Below, one piece after another: positions 6,018 to 6,064 of a stretch of 6,064 bases of DNA. The notes beneath the pieces were generated by a model. That model was not told the origin of the DNA. It made no database searches and saw only the letters and a program-made list of their open reading frames with translations. The translations under genes and the position numbers were made by a program. Location of the stretch: NCBI GenBank assembly GCA_002342505.1, contig DDQB01000106.1, forward strand, positions 1-6,064, given 5' to 3'. Source of the stretch: Acidaminococcaceae bacterium UBA2453 (GTDB lineage: Bacteria > Bacillota > Negativicutes > Acidaminococcales > Acidaminococcaceae). Every line of letters starts with the position of its first letter. Position 1 is the stretch's first letter.

Positions 6018-6034
6018 GAGTTTGTGCGATAGCC
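6018..6034 (+). repeat. Right copy of a 17-bp inverted flanking motif
   Basis: Plus strand reads GAGTTTGTGCGATAGCC, differing from the left copy (72-56, minus strand) at two positions, both A/G changes. It follows directly on the palindrome at 5982-6015. The sequence after it (6035-6064) is GC-rich, cut off by the window end, and shows no start of a recognisable gene. Confidence 0.5.
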
Positions 6035-6064
6035 GAGGGCGTTTTGCGAATGGCAAGGAAATGG

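Overview
The window holds three protein-coding genes on about 6 kb with little spare DNA. In window order they are: a very long minus-strand gene for a membrane-anchored HD-GYP protein (73-3315), a plus-strand DnaQ-type 3'-5' exonuclease (3551-4261), and a minus-strand FAD-dependent oxidoreductase of the COG2509 type (4270-5952). There is no rRNA, tRNA, CRISPR array or complete insertion sequence. Codon use is GC-leaning, the intergenic DNA is AT-rich, and Shine-Dalgarno sites are strong. The gene types suggest an anaerobic Firmicute; a diderm Negativicute (Megasphaera/Selenomonas-like) is my best guess, at low confidence because no phylogenetic marker is present.

Layout. Bases 1-72 lie downstream of the HD-GYP stop and contain no gene or clear terminator, but carry a 17-bp motif found again, inverted, at the far end of the window. 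The HD-GYP gene follows. Between it and the divergent exonuclease gene (3316-3550) is a GC-rich block that can fold into hairpins just ahead of the HD-GYP ribosome binding site, then an AT-rich stretch with a good extended -10 promoter for the exonuclease. The exonuclease and the FAD gene converge on one perfect inverted repeat with T-runs on both sides. This bidirectional terminator encodes the last codons (Lys-Pro-Phe-stop) of both genes. Upstream of the FAD gene is an imperfect palindrome and the second copy of the 17-bp motif.

Function. The HD-GYP protein looks like a one-polypeptide transmembrane sensor: signal peptide, about 14 propeller-type repeats (probably two seven-bladed propellers), a Y_Y_Y domain, one membrane helix, an alanine/glutamate/lysine-rich coiled coil, and a cytoplasmic HD-GYP domain with its metal ligands and GYP motif intact. 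The expected output is cyclic-di-GMP hydrolysis in response to an extracytoplasmic ligand. The other two genes have no evident link to it; they are generic nucleic-acid and redox enzymes of uncertain substrate. The best leads are the sensor architecture, its structured leader, the coding terminator, and the altered active-site motifs of the exonuclease. I see no clearly new multi-gene system.
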